A stretch of DNA of 64,000 nt, taken from positions 50,077 to 114,076 of the forward strand of contig CALCJF010000033.1 of the NCBI GenBank assembly GCA_937967375.1, in the 5' to 3' direction. Position 1 is the stretch's first letter. Every line of letters begins with the position of its first letter. The notes below the pieces were generated by a model, which was not told where the DNA came from, did no database searches, and saw nothing but the letters and a program-made list of their open reading frames with translations. Below are positions 35,516 to 45,082 of this stretch, piece by piece. This DNA is from an uncultured Leucobacter sp. (lineage in GTDB: Bacteria > Actinomycetota > Actinomycetes > Actinomycetales > Microbacteriaceae). The position numbers and the translations under genes were made by a program.

Positions 35516-36385
35516 CTATGCCGTGTAGTCGACGACGACAGGCGCGTGATCAGACCATCGTGCGTCGTAACTTGCGGCGCGATCCACCGCGTAATTTGTC
35601 ACGCGCTCTGCGAGCTGCGGGGTGACCACGTGGTAGTCGATGCGCCAACCCGTGTCGTTGTCGAACGCCTGACCGCGGTTCGACCACCAGGTGTAGGGGC
35701 CGTCGACCTCACCGGCGAAGCGGCGCCCGACGTCGACCCAGCCGAAGCCGGTGCCTTCGGTGCCGTCGACGCCGATCACGTTCTCGCCGAGCGGGCCGAA
35801 GAAACGGTCGAAGTATGAGCGTTCGCGGGGCAGGAAGCCGCTGCGCTTCACGTTGCCCTTCCAGTTCTTGATGTCGAACTCGCGGTGCCCCACATTCAGG
35901 TCGCCGACGATTGCCGCGTACTCGCGCTCAGCCGCCAGCTCGGTGAGGCGCGGGCCCATGGCGTCGAGAAACGCCCACTTCGCTTCTTGCTTGGGGGTGT
36001 CGACCTCGCCCGAGTGCACGTAGGTGCTGACCACGGTGAACGGCTTGCCGCCGAGCTCGAAGTCGGCCTCGAGCCAGCGGCCGCTCGACTGCACAGTGTC
36101 TTGCAGGTCTGCGCCGCCCAGGCCGATGCGGTGCGCTGTGGCGGGCACGCGGCTCGCGATCGCGACGCCTGCGCGCCCCTTGATGTTGCAAGGGTCGTGC
36201 AGAATGTGCCACCCGCTGTCTTCGACGCTGCCGAACAGCTCTTCGAGGTGCGAGTCGTCGGCGCGCACCTCTTGCATCGCGAGCACGTCGATGCCGCGGT
36301 TCTCGAGCCAGTCGCCCATGCCCTTGCGGTATGCGGCACGGATGCCGTTCACGTTCACGGAAGCGAGGCGCAGTGTGTCAGACAT
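35516..36385 (-). CDS. xthA: Exodeoxyribonuclease III / AP endonuclease
   Basis: 289 residues of the exonuclease-endonuclease-phosphatase family. Conserved parts include VNVNGIRAAYRKG, the metal-binding Glu in MQEVRAD, GDLNVGHREFD and the C-terminal SDHAPVVVDY with its catalytic His. It acts in base excision repair at abasic sites and removes 3' blocks. A -10-like TAGACT sits 7 bases before ATG 36385, with no ribosome site, so the mRNA is probably leaderless. Confidence 0.93.
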   Translation of the reverse strand: MSDTLRLASVNVNGIRAAYRKGMGDWLENRGIDVLAMQEVRADDSHLEELFGSVEDSGWHILHDPCNIKGRAGVAIASRVPATAHRIGLGGADLQDTVQSSGRWLEADFELGGKPFTVVSTYVHSGEVDTPKQEAKWAFLDAMGPRLTELAAEREYAAIVGDLNVGHREFDIKNWKGNVKRSGFLPRERSYFDRFFGPLGENVIGVDGTEGTGFGWVDVGRRFAGEVDGPYTWWSNRGQAFDNDTGWRIDYHVVTPQLAERVTNYAVDRAASYDARWSDHAPVVVDYTA

Positions 36386-36392
36386 GGGGTCA

Positions 36393-36398
36393 AGTCTA
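36393..36398 (-). promoter_or_regulatory. -10 hexamer, leaderless start of xthA
   Basis: TAGACT on the minus strand, ending 7 bases before ATG 36385. Confidence 0.5.
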
Positions 36399-36430
36399 CT
36401 TCGCCATTGCGGGATGCCGCAGTGTGAGGA

Positions 36431-36736
36431 TCAGGTCAACCTGTGCTCGAACGAGTCCTGGTGTTGTCGGTCTCCTACTACCGCGAGAATTCGCACGGTT
36501 TGAAGATCGCGGTTGACGCGGTACCAGAGCTGATAGGGGAAGATTTGCAGGTGCCAGCTGCGAACCTCATGATCGATGAGAAGCCCAAGCGAGGGCTGGT
36601 GTTCGAGCTGACGAGCTGACAAGTAGAAGTCGCTCAGAAACCGATCGCCTTGCAAGCGTTCAGGGTCGTTGTACCAGGCCAGGATTCGGTCACGGTCGCG
36701 GCGCGCATTTGGGCTGGTGCGGACGACGTAGGTCAC
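36431..36736 (-). CDS. RelE/ParE family toxin
   Basis: 101 residues of the ParE/RelE fold. Visible features are YVVRTSPNARRDRDRILAWY at the N-terminus and the late strands HLQIFPYQLWYRVN and VRILAVVGDRQH. ParE toxins poison gyrase and RelE toxins cut mRNA; which applies here cannot be told. The start overlaps the antitoxin stop by four bases, giving the usual antitoxin-first order. The gene is complete and the pair looks functional. Confidence 0.85.
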   Translation of the reverse strand: MTYVVRTSPNARRDRDRILAWYNDPERLQGDRFLSDFYLSARQLEHQPSLGLLIDHEVRSWHLQIFPYQLWYRVNRDLQTVRILAVVGDRQHQDSFEHRLT

Positions 36737-36954
36737 GCGATGAGCCTACGGGCACGCACTTCCATCTCATCCTCATCGAGCGTGATGTAGTTGTCGCGCT
36801 CAGCCAAATCATCCAACGCTGCGCGCTCTTCGAGAAGCGCACGCAGCTCTGCAGACAGCGGTGGATTCACCGAAGCGTCGATAGCGTCACGGAGCTCGAG
36901 ACGAGACTGCTCGTCGAGCTGCATGACGCGCTCAAGAAGCGCACTATCTACCAT
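36733..36954 (-). CDS. Addiction-module antitoxin (PF09720/TIGR02574-like)
   Basis: 73 residues. The pattern LLERVMQLDEQSRLELRDAI, then PPLSAELRALLEER and an acidic tail, resembles the short addiction-module antidote family that pairs with ParE-type toxins. A longer frame to 37104 is open, but ATG 36954 fits the family length. It also has a -10-like TACCAT exactly 6 bases upstream, inside a palindrome that overlaps the start codon. The antitoxin would neutralise the toxin and, with it, repress this promoter. Confidence 0.78.
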   Translation of the reverse strand: MVDSALLERVMQLDEQSRLELRDAIDASVNPPLSAELRALLEERAALDDLAERDNYITLDEDEMEVRARRLIA

Positions 36955-36967
36955 GCCACCATGGTAG
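36948..36967. promoter_or_regulatory. Palindromic operator over the toxin-antitoxin promoter and start
   Basis: CTACCATG-CCAC-CATGGTAG: perfect 8-bp arms with a 4-base spacer. It covers both the minus-strand -10 TACCAT (36961-36966) and the antitoxin start codon (36952-36954). The position is ideal for autorepression. Confidence 0.55.
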
Positions 36968-37085
36968 CTCAGACCCCCGACAGCGGCGAGTGCGCGAGTG
37001 AGCACGACACATATCTCGTACGCAGCGAACGCGGGCATGGCCAGGCCGAGGGCCACCGTGCCAGGCACAAGCCGCTCAGCGCGGG

Positions 37086-37091
37086 TAGGCT
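37086..37091 (+). promoter_or_regulatory. -10 hexamer, leaderless start of glpK
   Basis: TAGGCT ending 6 bases before ATG 37098 with no ribosome site between them. Confidence 0.5.
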
Positions 37092-37097
37092 CGCCGT

Positions 37098-38687
<1,590 letters not shown>

Positions 38688-38734
38688 GCGCATCGCTACG
38701 CTGGACTGCAACGCCTCTAGATTAAGGAACGACT

Positions 38735-39064
38735 GTGATCCTCGCATTCTCTGTTGCCCCGAGCGGTGTCGGCCCGGCAGGCCCCGCGACCAATGACGAA
38801 GGTTCGGTCTCGAAGGCGGTGGCCGAGGCGATCCGCGTGGTGCGCGAGTCGGGCCTGCCGCATCGCACGAGCAGCATGTTCACCGAGATCGAGGGCGAGT
38901 GGGACGAGGTGTTCGACGTGGTGAAGCGTGCGACCGAGGCCGTGCTGCCGTTCGGCTCGCGGGTCTCCCTCGTGATGAAGGCTGACATTCGCCCGGGCCA
39001 TGAGGGCGAGCTCGACGGCAAGCTCGAGCGACTTGAGGCCGCGCTCGGCGAGGGGCGCTCGTAG
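38735..39064 (+). CDS. Thiamine-binding-type protein (MTH1187/YkoF-like, DUF77)
   Basis: 109 residues of the ferredoxin-like MTH1187 family, whose members bind thiamine or its pyrimidine part. Typical features are FSVAPSGVG at the N-terminus, VSKAVAEAIRVVRESGLPHRT, then the strand MFTEIEG and a C-terminal RVSLVMKADIRPG. GTG 38735 follows AAGGA. It lies 47 bases after glpK and may be read through from it, although no metabolic link is evident. Confidence 0.8.
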   Translation: MILAFSVAPSGVGPAGPATNDEGSVSKAVAEAIRVVRESGLPHRTSSMFTEIEGEWDEVFDVVKRATEAVLPFGSRVSLVMKADIRPGHEGELDGKLERLEAALGEGRS

Positions 39065-39163
39065 GCTCCTCCCGTAGCTGTGATCGAACGACACTCACCG
39101 AAAGAACATTTCACGGTCAAACCGAGCGTTCGTGGTGCAGACCTAGCTCTCGGGCCTGTTTGT

Positions 39164-39490
39164 TCAGCTGTAGTATTCGCGTTGCGCTTCCCGCAGGATC
39201 TGTAGCGTTTCTTCGTCACTGAAGCCGGAGACGGTTGCCCATTCAATTCCGGCTCCGATTATGTCGCTGACGAACACGATCTCGGTCGCTAGGATGGCGC
39301 AGCGAAGGTCTGTCTTGCCGATTACATCTGAGCTGTTGAGAAGGGTGAGCAGACGGCTTTGATCAGCAAAGAATGCAACAGAATCGGGATACCCGAGCAC
39401 ACGGGCTATGTCATCAGTGCATTGCGCTGGACCGCCCCACTGAATGACGCCTTGTCGCAGCAACGTGCGATGTCGACTGGTGAGAGCCAA
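39164..39490 (-). CDS. Conserved hypothetical protein
   Basis: 108 residues, mostly helical, without a membrane segment or signal. The stretch DLRCAILATEIVFVSDIIGAGIEW followed by SDEETLQILREAQ resembles a small family of actinobacterial proteins of unknown role. The start is probably TTG 39490, preceded by GGAGGACAC. Its base composition is somewhat lower in GC than neighbouring genes. No functional clue comes from the neighbours. Confidence 0.6.
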   Translation of the reverse strand: MALTSRHRTLLRQGVIQWGGPAQCTDDIARVLGYPDSVAFFADQSRLLTLLNSSDVIGKTDLRCAILATEIVFVSDIIGAGIEWATVSGFSDEETLQILREAQREYYS

Positions 39491-39523
39491 GTGTCCTCCG
39501 AAACTTATGACTAAGGCGGGCTC

Positions 39524-39625
39524 CTCGACAGCGCCCGCAGCGCAGTAGAAGCCCCGGATCCGGCCCGGCTCGAACGGGCAACCACCCTCACCAAACTGCG
39601 GGCTGGGCGCAGCCTTACCGGGTAG
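39524..39625 (+). pseudogene. Possible C-terminal gene remnant
   Basis: A 33-codon open stretch ending in TAG reads as a plausible protein tail (…PARLERATTLTKLRAGRSLTG) but has no start codon or upstream continuation. It lies in the 228-base gap between two hypothetical genes. It may be the relic of a deleted gene; I could not assign a family. Confidence 0.25.
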
Positions 39626-39718
39626 ATGCGCCTTGGGCGGATTCGTATCCCAGTGTAGCTACGGGCGTTCGGACTCCTCTGCTGGTCATCTTGTTGCCGG
39701 CGAAGATAGTCGGGCGGA

Positions 39719-40360
39719 TCAGTCGTCGCTGGCGACGAGAAGGGTCACCTCGTCGCTGTGCTCGGACACAGCTGCGATCTCGATGAACCCACCAGAACCC
39801 ACAGCCCAACCCCAGTCGTGCTCGGCAGAGGCGCGCAGATCATCGAGGCGGTAGAGGCGGTGAGACTCTGCGAGCACGCGGTCGAGCAGCACAGAAATGT
39901 CCGGGTTCACCCGGCCAACGTTGTTCTCATACGCGCGACAAGAAGCCGCAATCGCTTGCTCCAAGCTGGGGGCGTCTGGGTCTGTCGGAGCTTCCGCTCC
40001 GGAGGCCCTCAAGGAACCGGGGGCGTAGATCCATGTATCGAGTTCTCTGCGTGCAACGCGATGGGTGATGGGCTTGTAGCTGCTCTCGGTGATTGCACTG
40101 CGCCAGTAGGGGCCGTGATACTCGGGGCTCTCGGCAAGCAGCGGATTCATGCGAGGTGCGGCATATGAGTGGGAGTAGCCGGGCACATCGATGAGCTTAC
40201 GCAGAATCTCATGATCCGTACCGCTCCCCTCCACTGCGTATCGAAGCACATCTATCCAGTCGAAATCACCTGGATGGAGCTCGACCATGGTGAGGGACGA
40301 GTGAAGAAACCTCAAGCTGAGCTTGCTCTGCGGATCTTGTCTCTTAACGTTAAAGGGCAC
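39719..40360 (-). CDS. Hypothetical protein
   Basis: 213 residues from GTG 40360, or 189 from ATG 40288, which starts MVELHPGDFDWIDVLRYAVEG. No ribosome site decides between them. The protein is soluble, acidic and rich in aromatic residues, with a helical C-terminus (LLDRVLAESHRLYRLDDLRASAEHD, shown in part). No family was recognised. Together with the 39164 gene it forms a short stretch of accessory-looking, lower-GC sequence between conserved genes. Confidence 0.55.
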   Translation of the reverse strand: MPFNVKRQDPQSKLSLRFLHSSLTMVELHPGDFDWIDVLRYAVEGSGTDHEILRKLIDVPGYSHSYAAPRMNPLLAESPEYHGPYWRSAITESSYKPITHRVARRELDTWIYAPGSLRASGAEAPTDPDAPSLEQAIAASCRAYENNVGRVNPDISVLLDRVLAESHRLYRLDDLRASAEHDWGWAVGSGGFIEIAAVSEHSDEVTLLVASDD

Positions 40361-40456
40361 GGACCTATTCTCGCGCCTCCAGGCCGCAGTGTCTTTAGAT
40401 CAGTGTGCGTGCCGAAAGCGCTGGTGGAAGTCAAGCGCGTGAAGCAGGTTCTCGGT

Positions 40457-41794
40457 CTACCGCACCACGGCACCGACGATCTTCGAGAGCAGTGCCTCGA
40501 GCGGGCCGCGGCGCTTCGTCGCCGAGAGGATCGCACCGATCACGAGCACGCCTGCCAGTTGCAGCAGTAGCGCGCCCGGGCCCATGACCCACCAGGGGAT
40601 CCCGGTGTCTGGCAGCGCCCCCGCTCGTTCAGCAGCGCGAAAGAATGCTCCTTGGATGATGCCTGACACCACGATGTGCGTGGTGTAGATGGTGAGGGGT
40701 GCAGCGCCCGCGGCGCGCACGACGTCGAGCAGGCGTGCGCCGAGGCCGGGGGTGGCAGCAGCGGTAGCGGCGTCAGCGACCCGTGATCGTTCCCGATCGC
40801 AGAGCCACACCAGCAGCCCGATCACGAGCGCAGCAAGCGCGATGGTGCGCGCGAGATCCATGATCGAGCCCGAGTGCGGCACTGCGAGCAACTGCGAGAC
40901 GATGTGCGGCGACGGGGGAGCCCCGCTGCCGCCGACCTGCAGCAGCTGGGTCTGTGCGGCCTGCAGTATTTCAGCGTGTGAGATCTGCTGCGATGCTTGC
41001 AACTCAATCACACCGAAGTCGATCAGCTTGCCGAGCAGCCAGTTCGAGACGAGCTGCGAGACGACGAACACCGCGCCGCCGATCACTGCGAGCTTCGCGG
41101 AGGTGCGCCCAAGAGCACCTCGCGCGGTGGCGCCGGTGAGTGCCCGGCCGATGAGCATGCCGACGAGCAGGTAGGTTACCCAGGTGATCGCGGGGTACTC
41201 GCCCGTCACGAAGATGGCGCGCAGGGTGCCGAGCGGGTCGCTCGTGATGAACCCGACGTTGATGTGCGGGCCCTCCATGTGCACCTCGAGCGAGCGACGC
41301 AGGGTGATGTTCAGCCAGCCGAAGCCGAGGCCCAGCACCGTGGCGAGGCTTGCGAGCACCCAGCTCTTCATCTTGATGAGCGGAGCCACCAGAATCATCG
41401 CGACGCCGTAATAGGCCAGGATCACGATGATGTTGTTGTCGACGAAACCGAGCAGCACGCCGAGCACGATGAGCACGACGCCGCGCACCGCGACCGATGC
41501 CATCGCCTTCCCAGTCAATCCCCTGCTCAGCTGCCCCCGCGTCGCGAAGACAATGCTGACGCCACCGAGCACCGCGAAGAGTGCGGCGGGGGCGCCGTTC
41601 GAGATGAGGCCAGTGCCGGTCGCGAGCTCGCGATCAGCGTCGCTGACACCCGGAAAGGACGCCAACGGCGCGAGCAGATGCGCGGCCATCATGCCCGCGA
41701 TCGCGATGAAACGGGCGAGGTCGATGCCGATGTAGCGAACGCGTGGGCGCGCTGCTTGCGCAGGAGCGGTCGCCTGAGTGTCAGAGAGTGCCAT
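40457..41794 (-). CDS. DUF1624-type membrane acyltransferase-like protein
   Basis: 445 residues with about ten membrane helices. The N-terminal RYIGIDLARFIAIAGMMAAHLL is characteristic of the DUF1624/heparan-alpha-glucosaminide N-acetyltransferase-like and acyltransferase 3-like superfamily. LTIYTTHIVVSG near the C-terminus is also typical (DUF418-like). Such proteins probably modify surface glycans with acyl groups. ATG 41794 is chosen because CATACT lies 7 bases upstream (leaderless) and the protein then begins at the conserved position. It is a single gene. Confidence 0.75.
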   Translation of the reverse strand: MALSDTQATAPAQAARPRVRYIGIDLARFIAIAGMMAAHLLAPLASFPGVSDADRELATGTGLISNGAPAALFAVLGGVSIVFATRGQLSRGLTGKAMASVAVRGVVLIVLGVLLGFVDNNIIVILAYYGVAMILVAPLIKMKSWVLASLATVLGLGFGWLNITLRRSLEVHMEGPHINVGFITSDPLGTLRAIFVTGEYPAITWVTYLLVGMLIGRALTGATARGALGRTSAKLAVIGGAVFVVSQLVSNWLLGKLIDFGVIELQASQQISHAEILQAAQTQLLQVGGSGAPPSPHIVSQLLAVPHSGSIMDLARTIALAALVIGLLVWLCDRERSRVADAATAAATPGLGARLLDVVRAAGAAPLTIYTTHIVVSGIIQGAFFRAAERAGALPDTGIPWWVMGPGALLLQLAGVLVIGAILSATKRRGPLEALLSKIVGAVVR

Positions 41795-41801
41795 GCGGTT
41801 C

Positions 41802-41807
41802 AGTATG
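41802..41807 (-). promoter_or_regulatory. -10-like hexamer, leaderless start
   Basis: CATACT on the minus strand, ending 7 bases before ATG 41794. Confidence 0.35.
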
Positions 41808-41928
41808 TCTGGCCGCTGAGCCGCGCGAGGCGGCGATGCGCAAACTGCACGCTGCATTCGCGAGCTGGTGGTGACGTGGTGGACTGATCAGCTGCGGGTG
41901 GCCGGCGCGTGCTGAGCTCGTTCAGGGC

Positions 41929-42423
41929 TCAACCCCGCTGATCGTCGGTGGTGAATCCCGGCCGAGTCGCGCGCTGCTCTGCGGTCTCAAGCTCTTGGAA
42001 GAAGGTCACCTGCCAGCCGGCGGGGCCGGCCACGCGGGCGTTGAGGCTCTGAAACGGCGTGCGCACCGGGGGCGCCAGCAGCTCTGCTCCATCGGCGATT
42101 GCTGCATCGACTGCGTGCGCGGTGTCTCCTACCTCGAGTGCGAGACGCAGCGTGGGGCCGCTGGTCGCTGAGCTGCGAGAAGCCCCCTCGACCTCGTCGA
42201 TGTTGCGCGCGTGCTCGGGAGTTGCGAGTTCGATCGTCGCGATGCCCGCGTGCAAGATGGAGACCCGATCCTCGCCTTCCGTCGCGAACGCAATCTGTTC
42301 GGGCATTCCGAGCACATCGCGATAGAACCTCACGGCTGCGTCGAAGTCTTCGGTCTCGATGATCAGCCTGAGCTGTGTAACTCTCGGTTCCGGGAGGGGC
42401 GTCTCTGAATGTGTGGTTGTCAT
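41929..42423 (-). CDS. VOC (glyoxalase/bleomycin resistance) family protein
   Basis: 164 residues with the paired beta-alpha-beta-beta-beta modules of the VOC superfamily. The opening strand and helix LRLIIETEDFDAAVRFYRD-VLG are diagnostic. The second half ends with GPAGWQVTFFQE. The reaction is unknown; members include lyases, dioxygenases and drug-binding proteins. ATG 42423 is preceded at 7 bases by TAGCCT, consistent with a leaderless mRNA. It is divergent from a MerR regulator across only 44 bases, so it is the probable target of that regulator. Confidence 0.85.
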   Translation of the reverse strand: MTTTHSETPLPEPRVTQLRLIIETEDFDAAVRFYRDVLGMPEQIAFATEGEDRVSILHAGIATIELATPEHARNIDEVEGASRSSATSGPTLRLALEVGDTAHAVDAAIADGAELLAPPVRTPFQSLNARVAGPAGWQVTFFQELETAEQRATRPGFTTDDQRG

Positions 42424-42430
42424 GTCGCCT

Positions 42431-42436
42431 AGGCTA
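42431..42436 (-). promoter_or_regulatory. -10 hexamer, leaderless start of VOC gene
   Basis: TAGCCT on the minus strand, ending 7 bases before ATG 42423 and adjoining the MerR-type palindrome. Confidence 0.5.
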
Positions 42437-42439
42437 GAA

Positions 42440-42457
42440 CCTGACACTGATGTAAGG
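42440..42457. promoter_or_regulatory. Putative MerR operator
   Basis: CCTGACA-CTGA-TGTAAGG: 7-base arms with one mismatch, located in the 44-base divergent gap. Lying directly upstream of the VOC -10, it fits the MerR mode of binding between -35 and -10. Confidence 0.45.
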
Positions 42458-42467
42458 GGCAAGCGCC

Positions 42468-42818
42468 ATGCGGATCGGAGAGCTGTCGAAGCGCACAGGG
42501 GCAAGCGTGCGTTCATTGCGCTACTACGAGCAGCTTGGTCTCATCTCTGCCGAGCGAAGCGAGCGTGGCCAGCGACACTTCGAGGATCCCGCTGTTGAGC
42601 GCGTCACGCTGATCAGGCAACTGCTTGCAGCGGGCCTCGGCACCGCAGCGATCGCCGATGTGCTTCCGTGCATGAGCGATCCGAGCGCCCAGACTTCGTC
42701 GCTGACGGCCCGCCTGGTTGAGGAGCGCGATCGCCTGAGCGCCGAGATCGAGCAGCGAGTTGCGACGCGGGCCGCACTCGAGGCGATTATCGCGTCTGCG
42801 CCGCCTCTGGCTGGTTGA
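42468..42818 (+). CDS. MerR family transcriptional regulator
   Basis: 116 residues. The winged HTH is at the N-terminus (MRIGELSKRTGASVRSLRYYEQLGLI), shown as the first ~26 residues, followed by a C-terminal dimerisation coiled coil with LVEERDRLSAEIEQRV. There is one Cys (PCMSD) and no metal-binding pair, so redox or small-molecule sensing is as likely as metal sensing. AAGGGG precedes the ATG. It probably activates the divergent VOC gene. Its 3' end overlaps the convergent BenE gene by 32 bases. Confidence 0.88.
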   Translation: MRIGELSKRTGASVRSLRYYEQLGLISAERSERGQRHFEDPAVERVTLIRQLLAAGLGTAAIADVLPCMSDPSAQTSSLTARLVEERDRLSAEIEQRVATRAALEAIIASAPPLAG

Positions 42819-44007
42819 GGCGTGGCCGCCGCTTCAGCGCCGCCGCCACGAGGATGCCTGCGACGAGTGCCCAGAACGCCGAGCTGAGGCCCGCCGCGCT
42901 CACCCCCGAGGCGGCAACGAGCAGGGTGACCGCGGCCGGAATGCGCAGTGCCTCGTCTTGCATTGCCCCCGCGCAAGCCGAAGCGAAGGCCGCGATCAGG
43001 GCGATGCCGGCGATCGTCTGCACGATCTGCACCGGGGCAGCGAGCACGGCTGTTGCGAGGCCACCGCTCAACAGACCAAGGGCGAGATAGCCGAAGCCGG
43101 CGGTGACGCCGGCGATCCAACGCCCTGCCTTCGGGCCCGCCTCGGGCCCAGCCGCGAGTGCAGCGCTGATCGCGGCGAGGTTGATTGCATGCCCGCCGAA
43201 AGGAGCTCCGATAATGGAACCGACACCCGTGATGGTCAGCGCCGGGCGCCACGGCACGAGATAGCCGAAACCGGCCATCACCGCGACGCCTGGCACGTTC
43301 TGCGACGCCATCGTCACGATGTAGAGGGGCAGTGCGATGCCGGTGAGCGCCTGCAGTGAGATCGCCGGGGTGGTCCACAGGGCGCGCGGCACGAAAGCCC
43401 CGGCGGGCAGCGAGGTGCCCGACTGCACGAGCCAAATCACTATGACCACGAGACCCACCGCGAGCGCCGCGGGCACCGCCCACTTCGGGCGCAACCACGT
43501 GAGCACGAGCCAGGTCAGAAGAATCGGCGCTACGGCGAGCGGCTCGGCGACGAGCGCGGCAACGGGCGCGATGCACAGCGGCAGCAGAATGCCGGCGAGC
43601 ATCGCCTGCGCGATCGCAGCCGGAATGCGCTGCACCAGCCTCGCGAGCCCCGGCCACAGCCCGGTAAGGGTAAGCAGCACACCGCATGCGATGAACGCGC
43701 CGATGGCTGCGGGCCAGCCACCGGCCACCGCGCCGGTACCCATGAGCAGCGCGGCACCGGGCGTCGACCAGGCCGAGGTGATCGGCATACGATAGCGCCA
43801 CGACAGCAGAATTGACGCGACGCCCATGGTTACTGTTGCTGCGAGTAGTCCAGACGCGGCCTGCGCCGGAGTTGCGCCGACCGCCTGCAGCCCGCTGAGC
43901 ACCACAGCGAACGCCGCGGTGAAACCCACAAGACTGGCCACGATACCCGCGCCGATTGGCACGATCGCGGCCGATGCGACGGAGGTTCTGCTGACAGAAC
44001 GATCCAT
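42787..44007 (-). CDS. Benzoate/H+ symporter family transporter (BenE-like)
   Basis: 406 residues, about twelve helices. The segment LQRIPAAIAQAMLAGILLPLC, given here in part, and SQNVPGVAVMAGFGY are hallmarks of BenE. The family imports benzoate with protons, but many members lie outside benzoate pathways, as here, so the true substrate is open. A -10-like TACGTT sits 6 bases before ATG 44007 without a ribosome site. Its 3' end overlaps the MerR gene end. Confidence 0.85.
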   Translation of the reverse strand: MDRSVSRTSVASAAIVPIGAGIVASLVGFTAAFAVVLSGLQAVGATPAQAASGLLAATVTMGVASILLSWRYRMPITSAWSTPGAALLMGTGAVAGGWPAAIGAFIACGVLLTLTGLWPGLARLVQRIPAAIAQAMLAGILLPLCIAPVAALVAEPLAVAPILLTWLVLTWLRPKWAVPAALAVGLVVIVIWLVQSGTSLPAGAFVPRALWTTPAISLQALTGIALPLYIVTMASQNVPGVAVMAGFGYLVPWRPALTITGVGSIIGAPFGGHAINLAAISAALAAGPEAGPKAGRWIAGVTAGFGYLALGLLSGGLATAVLAAPVQIVQTIAGIALIAAFASACAGAMQDEALRIPAAVTLLVAASGVSAAGLSSAFWALVAGILVAAALKRRPRLNQPEAAQTR

Positions 44008-44013
44008 ACGCAG

Positions 44014-44019
44014 AACGTA
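44014..44019 (-). promoter_or_regulatory. -10 hexamer, leaderless start of BenE-like gene
   Basis: TACGTT on the minus strand, ending 6 bases before ATG 44007. Confidence 0.4.
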
Positions 44020-44050
44020 CCACGCAAGTTTCGTGCGCCGGGCGCGGGGT

Positions 44051-44070
44051 GATCCTTTTCGAAGAGGATC
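44051..44070. terminator. Palindromic hairpin after the DMT exporter gene
   Basis: GATCCTTTTCGAAGAGGATC is a 20-base palindrome with one G-T pair, placed 16 bases beyond the DMT exporter stop. Seventeen bases spanning its right part also occur at 53579-53595. Confidence 0.4.
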
Positions 44071-44085
44071 GGGTCAGTCTTCGAA

Positions 44086-45012
44086 CTACTGAACAGCTAC
44101 CGCTGGCTTTCTGAAGCGTTCAAGCAACCCCTGGCTCGCGACGATGCCGAGAATCACAATGAGGCCGCCGACGGGCTCGTTCCAGTGCACGCTCTCGCCG
44201 AGAAACAGTGCCCCAAAGGTGACGCCAACGACCGGGGTGAGGTACGTGACGGTTGATGCGCGAGCGGCACCCCAGGCGCGAATCGTCATGGTGAACCAGA
44301 TGTAAGCGATCCCGCTGCCGAGTATGCCGAGCGCGAGCATCGACAGAACGACCGGTGTGGTGAGCGTGACCGGGCCGAACGAGGTGAATGGCGCGGCGAG
44401 CAGCGAGAGCGCGGTAGCCATGACCATTTGCATGGCCGCCATAGTGATGGAGTCGTAGCCGGCGTTCGCGAGAAAACGGCGCATGTAGAGGCCGCCGAAG
44501 CCATAGCAGGCGGTCGCGCCGAGGGCCGCGAGCATGCCCGGCAGTGACACCGTGTCGCCGTTCATCATCATGCGCCACGGGCCGACGAGCACGACGACGC
44601 CGATGATGCCGATGACGAGGCCGAGCTGCTGGGTCTTCGAGAGCTTCTCGCTCGGCAGCAGGAGTGGCGTCAGCAGCAGGGTCATGATCGGGGTCGATGC
44701 GTTCACGATGCTGGCGACCGTGCTCGGAACCATGGTCTCAGCCCAGGCGAAGAGGGTGAATGGCACGGTGCACATGGCTGCTGCGACGACGATCATGTGC
44801 AGCCACAGGCGGCGCTCGCGAGGCCACTTGCGGCGGGTGAAGCTCATGATCGCGATGAGCGCGAGCGCGCCGAGGGCGATGCGACCGAGCGCTACCTGCC
44901 CGGCTGAGAGCCCTTCGAGGCCGATCTTCATGAAGAGAAAGCTTGAGCCCCAGACGAGGGCCAGCGCGATGTAGGCGATCGTCACACCGGAGATCTTGCG
45001 CGTCGTGGTCAT
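44086..45012 (-). CDS. DMT superfamily (EamA) exporter
   Basis: 308 residues with ten helices in two EamA repeats. The N-terminal ALVWGSSFLFMKIGLEG and the second repeat GSGIAYIWFTMTIRAWGAAR are typical. Members export amino acids or metabolites. A longer frame goes to 45204, but ATG 45012 begins the conserved region and has TAATCT 7 bases upstream (leaderless). It is divergent from a LysR regulator across 70 bases and is probably under its control. Confidence 0.9.
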   Translation of the reverse strand: MTTTRKISGVTIAYIALALVWGSSFLFMKIGLEGLSAGQVALGRIALGALALIAIMSFTRRKWPRERRLWLHMIVVAAAMCTVPFTLFAWAETMVPSTVASIVNASTPIMTLLLTPLLLPSEKLSKTQQLGLVIGIIGVVVLVGPWRMMMNGDTVSLPGMLAALGATACYGFGGLYMRRFLANAGYDSITMAAMQMVMATALSLLAAPFTSFGPVTLTTPVVLSMLALGILGSGIAYIWFTMTIRAWGAARASTVTYLTPVVGVTFGALFLGESVHWNEPVGGLIVILGIVASQGLLERFRKPAVAVQ

Positions 45013-45019
45013 GAACCCT

Positions 45020-45025
45020 AGATTA
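45020..45025 (-). promoter_or_regulatory. -10 hexamer, leaderless start of DMT exporter
   Basis: TAATCT on the minus strand, ending 7 bases before ATG 45012. Confidence 0.5.
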
Positions 45026-45082
45026 GAAAGCATCGACGCATGAGGCAAACAGATGTATTTCATGTAGTCATGAGGAGGGCTC

